64,000 bases of DNA from contig WSYJ01000075.1 in assembly GCA_020186115.1 (NCBI GenBank), forward strand, positions 1 through 64,000, written 5' to 3'. The position numbers and the translations under genes were made by a program. The notes beneath the pieces are model-generated. The model did no database searches, was not told the DNA's origin, and was given only the letters and a program-made list of their open reading frames with translations. Positions 1 through 10,096 of the stretch are shown here, one piece after another; the stretch's first letter is position 1, and every line of letters starts with the position of its first letter. The stretch comes from Histomonas meleagridis. Taxonomy: Eukaryota > Parabasalia > Tritrichomonadida > Dientamoebidae.

Positions 1-12
1 TGTGTGTGTGTG
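1..12. repeat. (TG)6 dinucleotide repeat at window edge
   Basis: Six perfect TG units open the window; the repeat may continue to the left. Confidence 0.9.
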
Positions 13-24
13 TTCCGCGCATCC

Positions 25-393
25 CTAAATATAATATGTTCTGCAATTTGGGATTTCGGGAATTGAAAGAATTTCATATGAAACCCTGGTTGGTAATCGA
101 ATGCTTCCATCAGGAGTACCATTAGCATAATATTTCAATCCACTCTAGTAATGAACAAATTTCGAATAATATCTCCATGGAGCTTCAATTGGACCATTTG
201 AACAAATACGCTCATATGCTTGAGTACATTCTAATGTCCCAATTTTGATTCCAAATTTATCTGTAATGTGGCCAAGTCCATATTTATTTCCACAGTAAGA
301 CACAACAGTTTCATGTACAACGGAAACTCCAAATCCATTTACATACACGCCAAAGTATATAATATCATGTTTTTTCATACTTTCTAACTCCAT
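25..393 (-). pseudogene. Unknown small ORF with an in-frame TAG
   Basis: An ORF opens at the ATG at 393 and runs 82 codons to a TAG at 145-147. The same frame then continues for about 39 more codons, rich in Gly, Pro and Tyr, to a second TAG at 25-27. That composition is unlike the local AT-rich DNA, so the two parts may be one gene with one nonsense change (TAG where CAG would encode Gln). I recognise no family. It is divergent from the DUF2804 gene, with about 170 bp between the starts. It could be a real 82-residue protein, a decayed gene, or chance. Confidence 0.3.
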
Positions 394-552
394 AATATTG
401 ATGCCCCAATGGATTGATCCTTTATATTAATTCTATTTTTGCTTACATATTTCATAATTTTTATTAAATAATATCTGCACGCAAAATATCTGCATATCAG
501 AACGATACACATTTGAAGGTGAATGTGAGGTGATATGAAGCCAAATAACGTA

Positions 553-559
553 CTCATTG
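553..559 (+). promoter_or_regulatory. Initiator-like TCA element before the DUF2804 gene
   Basis: CTCATTG lies about 10 nt upstream of the ATG at 566. Trichomonad genes are known to use a short initiator in which transcription starts at the A of TCA, just before the start codon. The spacing fits; a single short match is weak evidence. Confidence 0.35.
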
Positions 560-565
560 GTGGCA

Positions 566-1735
566 ATGGGTTCAAAAATGGTTTTTAAATCAATTTTCGT
601 AATAGTCCTGGCTTTTCTAATATTCGCTTTCAAACAGTATTTAAATAAAGACGCAACTGATGTTCTATATGATGCACAACAACAAATTGAAATTATTACA
701 CAAGAAAATCTTCTTAATTCCAGTGGATATCTTGCACGTGAAGGTTGGGCCAGACATCCATTTTTTATTTATTCTCGTGATAAAATTCAAGGTATTAAAC
801 TTGGTGTTAAAGAATGGGATTATTACATGACAATATCACATACACAAAATTTTGCTGTTTGTGTAACAATTTCTGATTTAACATACGGAGGCCTCATGGC
901 CATTGCTTACATTGATCTTGAAAATGGCACTTTTTATCAAGTTGATACAATCAAATTATTTACTCTTGGCAAATTAGGTTTATCACCAACATCTACCACC
1001 GACATGAATGTTTCTTATACCGATGATACAGTTTCCATCAAATATGAAAAGAAAGGAGAACTTCGCCATATATTTGCAAAATCATCTAAAATGAAACTTC
1101 CCAACAACGAAACCGGGTTCGAAGCCGACATTGTAGCCATCCAACCATCTAACGTTGAAAGTATGAACATTGCGACATCATGGTCAACAGATCGTACATG
1201 TTTCTACCTCAACGAGAAGGTGAACTGCATGGTCTCCACTGGGAAAGTTAAGCTTGGAAAGAGAGAAATCGACCTTGATCCAGATAATTCATTCACAGTT
1301 CTTGATTGGGGCCGAGGTAAATGGACGTACAAAAACACGTGGTACTGGAGCTCAGCGTCCGGTAAAATCGATGGAATTAAGTTCGGATTTAATTTAGGGT
1401 ACGGATTTACTGATCGATCTCCTGCGACCGAAAACGTTTTGTTCTACGGCGATAAAGTTCACAAACTTAACGAAGTTGTGTTCGAGATACCAACAAACGA
1501 AAAAGGGGAATACGAATACGACAAACAAATTAAAGTCGAAAGTGACGACAAAAGACTAAATTTGGTGTTCACGCCAATTGTGGATCGGTCATCGAACTTT
1601 AACTTGTTGATAATCGCGTCTAACCAGCATCAGGTGTTCGGAAGGTTCAGCGGAAAGGCAGTTCTGGACGACGGAAAGGAAATTGATGTAAATGATTTCC
1701 TTGGGTTTATAGAAGTTGTGAAAAACAGATATTAA
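566..1735 (+). CDS. DUF2804 family protein with N-terminal membrane anchor
   Basis: Predicted 389 residues from the ATG at 566; the longer frame upstream only offers a TTG. Residues 4-22 form a hydrophobic stretch suited to a signal anchor, and the rest is soluble. The C-terminal half carries the features I associate with DUF2804: a DWGRGKW motif near residue 247, a WYW cluster just after it, a glycine-rich GFNLGYGFTD segment and a TENVLF motif near residue 288. The family is thought to have a lipocalin-like beta fold; its biochemical role is unknown to me. No frameshifts or internal stops. Codon use is less AT-extreme in the C-terminal half than in neighbouring genes. Confidence 0.85.
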   Translation: MGSKMVFKSIFVIVLAFLIFAFKQYLNKDATDVLYDAQQQIEIITQENLLNSSGYLAREGWARHPFFIYSRDKIQGIKLGVKEWDYYMTISHTQNFAVCVTISDLTYGGLMAIAYIDLENGTFYQVDTIKLFTLGKLGLSPTSTTDMNVSYTDDTVSIKYEKKGELRHIFAKSSKMKLPNNETGFEADIVAIQPSNVESMNIATSWSTDRTCFYLNEKVNCMVSTGKVKLGKREIDLDPDNSFTVLDWGRGKWTYKNTWYWSSASGKIDGIKFGFNLGYGFTDRSPATENVLFYGDKVHKLNEVVFEIPTNEKGEYEYDKQIKVESDDKRLNLVFTPIVDRSSNFNLLIIASNQHQVFGRFSGKAVLDDGKEIDVNDFLGFIEVVKNRY

Positions 1736-2122
1736 ATTAGTAAAAATATAACTTTCGTATCATTTATAAATGTTATCTTTACATTAATATAAATATATTT
1801 CTTCTAAATATATAATTACATAAAAAAGAATTAATTTTACATTAGATGAATAATATTATAGATTATGATTATTTATATCGGAATACATCTCACAGTAAAT
1901 ATGAATAATATTATTTATAATTATTACATAAAAAATCTTTCAGATTGACTTTTCACTTAATTATTATGTCCGAAGCGTCTTTGCTTATCGTCCATTTTCA
2001 AATTTGAGTAAGTTATCCATTGAATTACTGGTTTTAGGCAAATGAGAAAACCGTTATATTACGAAATTTCAAAGGGGTTAAAATTATGATCTCATTTTAA
2101 ATTCTCCTATCACAAAACAGGA
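1736..2122. other. Intergenic, no gene seen
   Basis: AT-rich spacer of 387 bp. The only candidate signal is TATCACAAAAC at about 2109-2119, a TCA element just before the C2 gene's ATG. Confidence 0.6.
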
Positions 2123-2524
2123 ATGGAACTTCATTTAAAAGTAGTTGAGGCTGCAAATGTTCCAAAAATGGATATAATTACTCAAAGTGATCCTTATTGC
2201 GTTATTTCGTTGTCGACAAGCAATAAGAAATGGAAAACATCTGTAAAAGATAATACAAATAAACCTCAATGGAACGAAGAATTCTGTCTCCCAGTATCAC
2301 CTAATCTAAGTGATGTTTTGACAATAACTATGTTTGACAAAGACCTATTTAAAGATGATGAAATTGCAACTCTTCAAATTGCTTTGCGCACTCTGCAAGT
2401 TGGGAAAGTAACAGATTTATGGTACAACCCAGATCCAGCGCCAAAAGTTAAAGGTCGTTGTCAAATCCGCTTGATATTGCATCTCCACAGAATAGGTTTT
2501 CCTGCCTTTATAGATTGTAGCTAA
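2123..2524 (+). CDS. Small C2-domain protein
   Basis: A 133-residue protein made almost entirely of one C2 domain. The N-terminal strand is followed by a first loop with Asp17 and the hallmark SDPY motif (Asp23), then KTSVKDNTNKPQWNEEF, then a third loop rich in Asp (MFDKDLFKDDEI). The Asp pattern in both loops is that of a calcium-binding C2 domain, so calcium-dependent membrane attachment is likely. There is no other domain, signal peptide or membrane span; single-C2 proteins of this size are common in trichomonads. The ATG at 2123 fits the start of the domain exactly and the gene is intact. Confidence 0.92.
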   Translation: MELHLKVVEAANVPKMDIITQSDPYCVISLSTSNKKWKTSVKDNTNKPQWNEEFCLPVSPNLSDVLTITMFDKDLFKDDEIATLQIALRTLQVGKVTDLWYNPDPAPKVKGRCQIRLILHLHRIGFPAFIDCS

Positions 2525-2764
2525 ATTCCTGGTCATGAAAAGCTAAAAACGAGTAAAAATTATAAAAAATATTTTATTTTTATTGAAGTTTGATATTCGA
2601 AAACATTTTGAAATTGCATTTATGTTTTTACTTTTATAACATAAACATTAAAAGTTTGTAAGAATTGGTAAAAAAACTCGTTCTTTTTTCGTTCGTGAGT
2701 GAAATTGATCTATAATTAAATAATTTGGTGATTAATTTACTCAGGATAAAGATTTTTAAGGTGT

Positions 2765-5729
2765 TTAGAAAATTCCTTTTTTATAATTTTCAAGCAATGC
2801 AACAACATTATCGTGTTCTTTTTGTGCTGCAAACATAACAGCATATTCAAATGATTCAAACAAATAATATCCTCTTTTTCTATTTCATTTCCTTTTTCGT
2901 TCAGAAGTAATTCAGCAAATTTTTCATAACCATTATCAGCTGCGATAAAAATAGCACTAGAAAATATGTTTAACAAATTCCAAATAACATGATGAAACCC
3001 AAAACTATATAAATAAGTATTATATTTTGCAAAAATATATTTTTGAGATTTATATCAATTCCTTCTTTTCCAAGAAGTAATTTCGCTATTTCGATATAAT
3101 TAAATTGAGATGCAATCATTAGTGCTGTACAAAACATTTTAAATATATTCCAAATATTATTTTGATATACCAAATATTATGAATAAATACTAAATAGAAG
3201 GAATATATATTTTTAGCATTGAAATCTATTCCATTTTGATCAAGAAGTAATGTAACGATTTCGATGTGGTTTCTTTCAGTCGCGCCCATAAGTGCTGTTC
3301 CAAATAATTTGATTAAATTCCAAATATTTTTATTAAACATAAAATTTTTGAAAGAAACTTTACTTAAAACAAAAAAGTATTTTGTGCATTAATATCAATT
3401 CCCTTTTGTTCAAGAAGTTTTTTAACAATTTCAATATGACCATTTTCAGCTGCTATAATAAGTGCAGTATAAAATAATTTAAGCAATTTTTATATATTAT
3501 TTTGTAATTTCATTTTAATAAAATTAACATTAAATAAAGTTTGTATACATTTTTAGCATTAATATCAATTCCCTCGTATTGAAGAAGTAATTTTATTGAT
3601 TCAATATGACCGTTTTGTGATGCAATTTCTAATGCATTCCAAAAAAATTCAAACATATTCCAAATATTTTTCTAAAATTTTATATTATTCAAATAAACAT
3701 TTTTAAAAATATATAAATATCCTTGCTATTTATATCAATTCCTTTTTGCTCTAGAAGTAATTTAACTATATCATTAAATCCATTTTCAGCAGCAATCATT
3801 AATGCTGTACAAAACATTTTAAATAAATTCCAAATATTATTTTTAAATTTCATTTAATTAGAACTAACTTCAAAAACAATTTATAAACATCTTTTTCATT
3901 GATATCAACTTTTTCTTGTTCAATTAGTTTTTTAACAAGATCGTAATTATTATTTTCAGTCGCAATCATAAGTGGTTTCCAAAATATTATAAATAATTTC
4001 CAAATTTTATATTATGATATCGAACAAATGAAATAAACTTTAAGATAAATAAAGAAATATTTCCTGTATTTTTATAAAAACCTTCAAAATCTAGAAGCAT
4101 TTTAATAATTTCTTTATTATTATTTAAATAAGCATAAATTATAGCCGTTTTAAATAATTTTAGTTAATTCCAAATTAAGAACTATAATATCGAATATCTA
4201 AATAAAACATAAAATAATATATATAAATATTTTCAGCTTCAATATTAATTTCTCGTTTCTCAAGAAGCATTTTAACAATTTCATATTGACCATATTGAGA
4301 TGCAATTATAAGAGCTGTGTTCTCTGATTTAATTAAACTCCAATTATGATTAATTAACACAAAAATTATTCAAAAAACTTTAATAAAAACTAACAAACAG
4401 ATTTTGCATTAACATCAATTCCTTCTTGTTCAAGAAGTAATTTAGCTATATCACAGTTACCTCTCATAGAAACATGTATTAATGCTGTCCAAAATAAATG
4501 AAATTAATTCCAAATATTAATATGAAATATCACAACATTATAAAAAACATTTAATAAAAGAAATTAATTGTTTTATAATTAATATCATTTTCCTTTGTAG
4601 CAAGAAGTAATTTAACAATTTCAATACTTCCTTGATCACATGCAAATATAAATGCATTACTAAATAATACTATTATATTCCAAAAGTTGAAATTAAATAT
4701 TAAATTATTGTAATCAACTTTATATAAATTATTTAAATATTATGAGCATTAACATCAATTCCTTTTTGATTTAATAAGAATTTAACAATATCAACATTTT
4801 TAAAATAAGATGCAATCATTAATAAAGTCCAAAATTATTTGAAAAAACATCAAAAAAATCAATTAAATAGTATATATTAAAAATAAATATTTTATCATTT
4901 TATGAAATGCTTCTCGAATTTATATCACTTCCATTTTGCGCAAGAAGTATTTCAACAATATCTAATTTATTAAATTTAACTGCATACATAAGAGCTGTTT
5001 TAAAATTGAATAAATTCCTAATTTTATTTTGAAAGAATAAATATTTAAAATTATCATTAGAATCCTTGATATTTATATCAATATCTTTTTGAGCAATAAG
5101 TAATTTTACAATATCTGTATATCCTTTATAAGATGCTACTATTAATGCTGTTAGAAACAAATCAAAAAAATACCAAAAGTCATTATGAAACATTATAAAA
5201 ATTAAGCTAATTTTGAATAAATTAATTTGACAGAAGTAGCGTTAATATCATATGAATTTTTCTCAAGAAGTAATTTAACTATTTCAACACAATTATTATC
5301 ACATGCACACATAAGTGGTGTTGTTTTTAATATTAATGAATATCGAATATTATTATATAAAAACAAAACATTAAAACAAATCATAAATAATATAAACAAA
5401 TAATGTTTTCATCATATTTAATATCTTTATGTTCAACTAACAATTTTACCACTTCATATTTATTTTTTTCACAAGCATAAAATAGTGCAGTTTCAAATAA
5501 TTTATAAAAATTCCAAATGTTGATTTAAAATATTTAATTATAAAATTAAACATCAAATTTAACACAATAACATCTTGAGTATTAATTTCAATTCCTTTTT
5601 GCTTCAGAAGTAGTTCGACAATATTAACAAAACCCATTTGAGAAGCGAGTATTAATGCTGTTTGAAATAATACAATGAAATTCCAAAAACAATTTTTATA
5701 TTTTAAATCGTTAAATTTAACTTCAAAAA
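2765..5729 (-). repeat. Array of 17 ankyrin modules in a ~170-bp tandem repeat with frame-breaking spacers
   Basis: Directly downstream of the DUF3447-type reading frame, the reverse strand holds 17 ankyrin modules of the type TALMIAS...IVKLLL...GIDINAKN. The GIDIN-equivalent sites fall near 5755, 5585, 5418, 5245, 5074, 4923, 4751, 4583, 4412, 4245, 4078, 3902, 3734, 3564, 3395, 3225 and 3053. Spacing is about 167-176 bp, with one of about 151. Each module is open, but a homologous AT-rich spacer of about 50-75 bp separates it from the next and usually changes frame or carries a stop. Upstream of TAL most copies share TTTGGAAT (Trp-Asn) at a constant distance of 24 nt. One junction (near 5040) stays in frame. 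The last module ends at a TAA at 2765-2767. No conserved GT or AG marks spacer ends. This could be a decayed gene tail or exons with unrecognised introns. Confidence 0.8.
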
Positions 5730-6890
5730 TTAAAAATTATTATTCTTTGCATTAATATCAACAATACCTTTATCAATAATATATTTTACAAATTCATAAT
5801 TTCCTGATTTCGAAGCAAAAACTAAAGAATCTTTAGGAATTTGATATTTTTCAGTTAAATATTTGAAAAGGAACAAATTTCCTTTTGAAGCTGATTTATT
5901 GATATCTGAATTATCAATTTTCATTCCTTCATTTTCTAAAAATAATAAAATTTCATAATTATCATTCTCTATACACATTTTTGCTAATCCTTTATAGTTT
6001 TTATCTTCGTTATATATATCTTTATAAATATATTTAAAGATATCATTTTTATGGAATTTAATTGCAGCTTCAAATGATCCACCAAATGATGAACCATTTT
6101 GTTTACATAAAGTAATGATTTCAAAGTTTCCACCCGCAACAGCATATTTAAAAGTATAATCTAATTTAGATCCATTTAATAATAAAAATTTAAAACAATT
6201 AATTGATCCATAAAATGCTGCATAATCAATTAATGAAACATTTATTTGATTAATAAATGAACATTTTTCATATAATGAGATTTTAATTTTTTGATTAATA
6301 TTAAAATTCGTTTGTGATGCTATTTCTTGAAGTTTCTCGATTTCATCATTTCGAATGATTTTAGTAATTCCACTCGGATTAACACCTTCATTAATTAATT
6401 CATTATGAAGTTCAGGATTATTTTTAAGATTTTTTTTAAATATCTTATCAAAGCAATGTTCACCCATATCATCTTTCTCAAAATAATGTTTAAAGTAAAA
6501 TGAATTTTTAGCTTTGAGTAGATTTGCATTAATTATTTTATTACGAATTAATTGTTCAAGAAGATAATTGGATTCTGATGTACTTAATCTTAAAAGTTGT
6601 TCGCAAAAAATTTCAATAAGTTTTTGTTCATCATTTTCCACATTCTCTTTTGAATTATATGCTTTAATAAAATTGATACATATATGATATTTATTAAGAT
6701 TCGATACGCAATATGAATATAATAATCTACATACAATTGTTTTTAAGGAATATTTATTGATACAATGATAATTAATTATTGTATCCACAGATGATTCAAT
6801 ATTTTGATCATTCAAATTTCGAATGGTGTCTTCAGATGCCTGTAGTAACTTAATGCTTTCTTCTCCTTCATGATTACATTTTGAATCCAT
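5730..6890 (-). CDS. Ankyrin / DUF3447-type protein, N-terminal part
   Basis: A 386-residue frame from the ATG at 6890 to a TAA at 5730. The N-terminal ~180 residues are the helical region that precedes ankyrin repeats in the large trichomonad DUF3447 family. Divergent ankyrin repeats follow (DYAAFYGSINCFKFLLLNG, YAVAGGNFEIITL, ASKSGNYEFVKYIIDKG) and the frame ends on GIVDINAKN, the exact end of an ankyrin module. The next module lies about 80 bp downstream in another frame, so this ORF is probably only the 5' part of a longer gene, or the surviving head of a decayed one. Its start is 90 bp from the divergent gene at 6981. Such proteins are assumed to act in protein binding; no partner is evident. 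Confidence 0.75.
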   Translation of the reverse strand: MDSKCNHEGEESIKLLQASEDTIRNLNDQNIESSVDTIINYHCINKYSLKTIVCRLLYSYCVSNLNKYHICINFIKAYNSKENVENDEQKLIEIFCEQLLRLSTSESNYLLEQLIRNKIINANLLKAKNSFYFKHYFEKDDMGEHCFDKIFKKNLKNNPELHNELINEGVNPSGITKIIRNDEIEKLQEIASQTNFNINQKIKISLYEKCSFINQINVSLIDYAAFYGSINCFKFLLLNGSKLDYTFKYAVAGGNFEIITLCKQNGSSFGGSFEAAIKFHKNDIFKYIYKDIYNEDKNYKGLAKMCIENDNYEILLFLENEGMKIDNSDINKSASKGNLFLFKYLTEKYQIPKDSLVFASKSGNYEFVKYIIDKGIVDINAKNNNF

Positions 6891-6980
6891 TTAAAAATGT
6901 AACTTAACAAACTTAGTGAAATTCAATTTTTTAGGTAAAGTATACAAAGAAGATGTACGTTAAAAACAAAATCTTAAAAA

Positions 6981-8750
6981 ATGAAGAATATTAGCACTTC
7001 ATGGTTTGTTTCACAACCTGACTATAATCAAATAGATATAATTAATGGATCTTCAGCAGATGAAGAATATGAAACAAATCAAAATGTTATTGATGATTCA
7101 TCTGATTTTGAATCTGACTCCTCAGATATTAGATTTCATACAAATGATGAAAAACTTATGCACGAAAGTAATTTTAATGATAGATCTTACTTAAAAACAC
7201 AAAATTCTAAATGTTCTACACTTGCTGATGATCTCGAATTATTAACAACACTACATTATAACAGTGTTCATCGAATGCAAATGTCAGAAAAACTTGCTTC
7301 TCAAGCTAGGAGTTCCATGAAGTACCAATATTTCAGTGATTCTGATGATATTCCATCACAATGTCAAGTAGAATCAACAAGCACTGATACCAAAACCGAA
7401 ACGGAAAACAAATCAACTACAAATACAACCACCAAAGACGATCAATTAAATCATGTATTTCTTAATTTTGATTACATCCCACCAATTTCGCAAAAGAGAT
7501 ATGAAGAATTAAACTCACGTAACACCCACAAACGCGAAACGCCACCAGAAATTGTTGCGATGAAAAAAACGAAAGTTCGAATGCCAGCTGATTATATGGA
7601 ATTTAATGAAAGAAGACATCCCAAGCCTAAGCCAACCAACACAAAAACGATTACATCAACAAAACAAACCAAACCAAAACACAAACAATTTACACCATCA
7701 ACACAACCAATTCGTCAACGTCCAAAAGTTCCAATTGAAACAAAACCAAAATTCAAACCATATAAATATAAAGAAATCAAAGACAATCCGCCCGAATTTC
7801 TTAGTAGACCTAAACAAGAACATGAAAGAACGCCAGCGAAAACTCAACAAACTTTTTACAAAGAACGAAAAATCAGAAAAATGCCATCTACGCCAATTCA
7901 ACCAATTGCACATGTCGAGAAGAAAGTTATACCAAACAATGCGCCAAACTGTGTGAAACATCCCGAAATGTATCAACATAAGAAAGAAACACCGAATAAT
8001 TCCACAATTACGTTTACATTTAACTCAACAACTGAACAACAATTAACAGATCGAAAATCGTGTTTAACATATTTAAATGAACAACTACAAAATTCGCAAG
8101 AAGTTACCGAATTTAAAGCGCCAAATAATGACTTCGAATTTTCGTCAACATTTAATAATGATTATGAAGATGACGAAAGTACAAATTTCTCAATTCCAGA
8201 CGAATTTCTGACTGAAACAGAAGGAGAAATCGGTTATACAACAAAAAGAAAAACATATTTCGATCCACATGAAACTAAAGCAGTAAAAATGAGGAATCAA
8301 CACATAAAGCAAAAGTTAGCTCTACGTGAAATGCAAAAAGAAATAGAAGAAAAAGAAGAAGATGAACGTAAATGGAAACAAAAAGAGATAAGTAAAGCAA
8401 TGACACCGATTTTAAGGAAATTGGAACAAAAGGTTCAAATAGAAAAAGAAGATATAGAAGAAAGAAAAAGAAGAGAATACGCAGAAGAACAAGAAAAATT
8501 GGCGGAATATTATGCGAGACTAAGAAACACTGTGGAGAGAACGGGTTTCTTGGTGAATAGAGAGGAAAAAATATTGGAAAGAAAAGGAAAGGAAAATGCG
8601 AAAAAGAAACAGGAAAAGTTGATGGAAAAGAAAAAACAAAGCGAAAAAACTATTGCGCGTGAAAGAGCTAATAAAAGACATATGATAATATGGTCAGCAA
8701 ACCCATTGACAGCAGCGGATGAAGCGTTCTTAGATGAAACTGAAGAATGA
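6981..8750 (+). CDS. Unknown protein: disordered, Pro/Lys/Thr-rich middle, coiled-coil C-terminus
   Basis: An intact 589-residue frame from an ATG at 6981. Residues 1-170 are acidic and Ser/Asp-rich, with runs such as SSDFESDSSD. About 190-330 are rich in Pro, Lys, Thr and Gln. About 430-575 are dominated by Glu, Lys and Arg with few breakers, suited to a long coiled coil. No catalytic motif, signal peptide or membrane span. I recognise no family; the layout fits a cytoskeletal or scaffold protein, but that is only composition. It diverges from the ankyrin gene. Confidence 0.8.
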   Translation: MKNISTSWFVSQPDYNQIDIINGSSADEEYETNQNVIDDSSDFESDSSDIRFHTNDEKLMHESNFNDRSYLKTQNSKCSTLADDLELLTTLHYNSVHRMQMSEKLASQARSSMKYQYFSDSDDIPSQCQVESTSTDTKTETENKSTTNTTTKDDQLNHVFLNFDYIPPISQKRYEELNSRNTHKRETPPEIVAMKKTKVRMPADYMEFNERRHPKPKPTNTKTITSTKQTKPKHKQFTPSTQPIRQRPKVPIETKPKFKPYKYKEIKDNPPEFLSRPKQEHERTPAKTQQTFYKERKIRKMPSTPIQPIAHVEKKVIPNNAPNCVKHPEMYQHKKETPNNSTITFTFNSTTEQQLTDRKSCLTYLNEQLQNSQEVTEFKAPNNDFEFSSTFNNDYEDDESTNFSIPDEFLTETEGEIGYTTKRKTYFDPHETKAVKMRNQHIKQKLALREMQKEIEEKEEDERKWKQKEISKAMTPILRKLEQKVQIEKEDIEERKRREYAEEQEKLAEYYARLRNTVERTGFLVNREEKILERKGKENAKKKQEKLMEKKKQSEKTIARERANKRHMIIWSANPLTAADEAFLDETEE

Positions 8751-8753
8751 ACT

Positions 8754-8757
<4 letters not shown>

Positions 8758-8792
<35 letters not shown>
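8758..8792. repeat. (TA)n microsatellite
   Basis: About 17 perfect TA units begin 7 bp after the stop codon of the preceding gene. Confidence 0.95.
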
Positions 8793-8794
<2 letters not shown>

Positions 8795-9370
8795 AAAACC
8801 ATGTAATATATTATAATTCTTTTTTTTGTGAATCAATATAAAATAAATAGGTTAAACAGACCTAAATTGGAATAAAAAAATTTGTTGAGAAAAAATATCA
8901 GCTAAAAAACATTTTACCAATTTCATTACTTGCATGAAAAGATTTTAATTTTGATCAAAATTTATATAAACTGCCATTTATTTCTCAATATTTTTCGTAA
9001 TCTGTTAGATTTATACCAAAACGAGAGCCAAGTAGTTCACTCTAACTAATTGCTATTAAAATAAATATAACTCATCTCATAAAGTATATATGACATATTG
9101 TATCTTCATCATTATAATGAAATTCATATATTAAATATTTACTTCCACATTATTTGGTTTTGTTTTATTACGGGTTACTTTCTCTATCAAGATTATCTTA
9201 TTTGCCAAATTCTTTTTTCTAGGCGAAGTACCACAGCTATAATTCCTATGATTAGCACACATTTACCCATTGTAATTTGTATTGTATTGTTTGGGCCATC
9301 TAACTACCCATTTAATTCAGAATTTGGTTAAACTCTTCTATGTATTGGCATTTTCTAACTTACTGATTTA
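8793..9370. other. Intergenic, no gene seen
   Basis: AT-rich. A 77-codon open frame at 9098-9331 has no recognisable content and a low-complexity hydrophobic composition; I do not count it as a gene. Confidence 0.5.
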
Positions 9371-9823
9371 CTACTTGAGGTCGTTTAAGTTAAAGTCTTT
9401 CAGTGCGTGTTTAGCATTTTGCTTCATATGAATCAGTTTAAGTTCGTCGTGTTCAGCTTTGATCTCTTCATTGATTAAATCAAGTTCTTATTTATCGATT
9501 AACTCTTCGTAATTCTTTTTGATTGTTTCGTTAAGATTTGTTACTGGAATAAGTGTTTGAATTGTGCTTTCTTTATTATTATGTAATTGTTTAAGTTCTT
9601 CGTCTTTAGCTTCTGTAAATAATGTGTAGATTGTTACTTTGTCATTTGTATTGCATATTCTTTCTTCATAATTTAATCTTATTGTATCACTAAGATATGT
9701 TAATGAATTAATTGATTCATTTTTATTTTGGTTAAGTTCATTTTCATCAATATGCTTTTCAGCTGATTCCAAAATGTTAATATTTTCTTGCAAAGATGAT
9801 GCATCAAATAATTTAATTTCCAT
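9371..9823 (-). pseudogene. Small helical protein gene interrupted by an in-frame TAA
   Basis: From the ATG at 9823 the frame runs 111 codons to a TAA at 9488-9490. The same frame then continues 38 codons of matching character (Glu, Lys, Leu, Asn; charged helical) to a TAG at 9371-9373. Continuity of composition across the stop suggests one ~150-residue gene with one nonsense change (TAA for CAA or GAA). I recognise no family. If the first stop is real, a 111-residue protein could still be made. Confidence 0.45.
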
Positions 9824-10096
9824 AATTTTCTCTATCTTCTAAAGAATTAAGAATTAACACATTAACTTTAATAATTGCTTCTTCTTTATTTGGATTAAGA
9901 TTATCAACAGCGCCATGATAATTGTACCACAAGATGTATTAACACTATACCAAATTTTGCTACAAAGTACTTCACATTTAAATTGAAACTAGATAATATG
10001 AGAACATCTGCTATTTTCGCTAAAATATATTCTCAGAATCATTTTAAAAGAAAAATAATTTTCACTTGAATATAAAATGTATATAACCTATAAAAT

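Noticed and set aside
4388-4400. ACTAACAAACAG, close to the known trichomonad 3' splice motif
   Set aside because: It is on the forward strand, whereas the surrounding ankyrin gene is on the reverse strand, and it occurs in only one spacer.
2765-5730. Ankyrin spacers as ordinary GT-AG introns
   Set aside because: GT is missing at most 5' ends and AG at about half of the 3' ends, so canonical introns are not supported by the sequence.
7606-7979. Alternative-frame ORFs in both directions within the 6981-8750 gene
   Set aside because: Composition reflects the Pro/Lys/Gln-rich frame; the main frame is longer and consistent.
8758-8792. CRISPR or other structured array at the short repeats
   Set aside because: It is a plain TA microsatellite; no spacer-repeat structure is present anywhere in the window.
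9098-9331. 77-codon forward ORF
   Set aside because: Low-complexity hydrophobic translation typical of AT-rich noncoding DNA.
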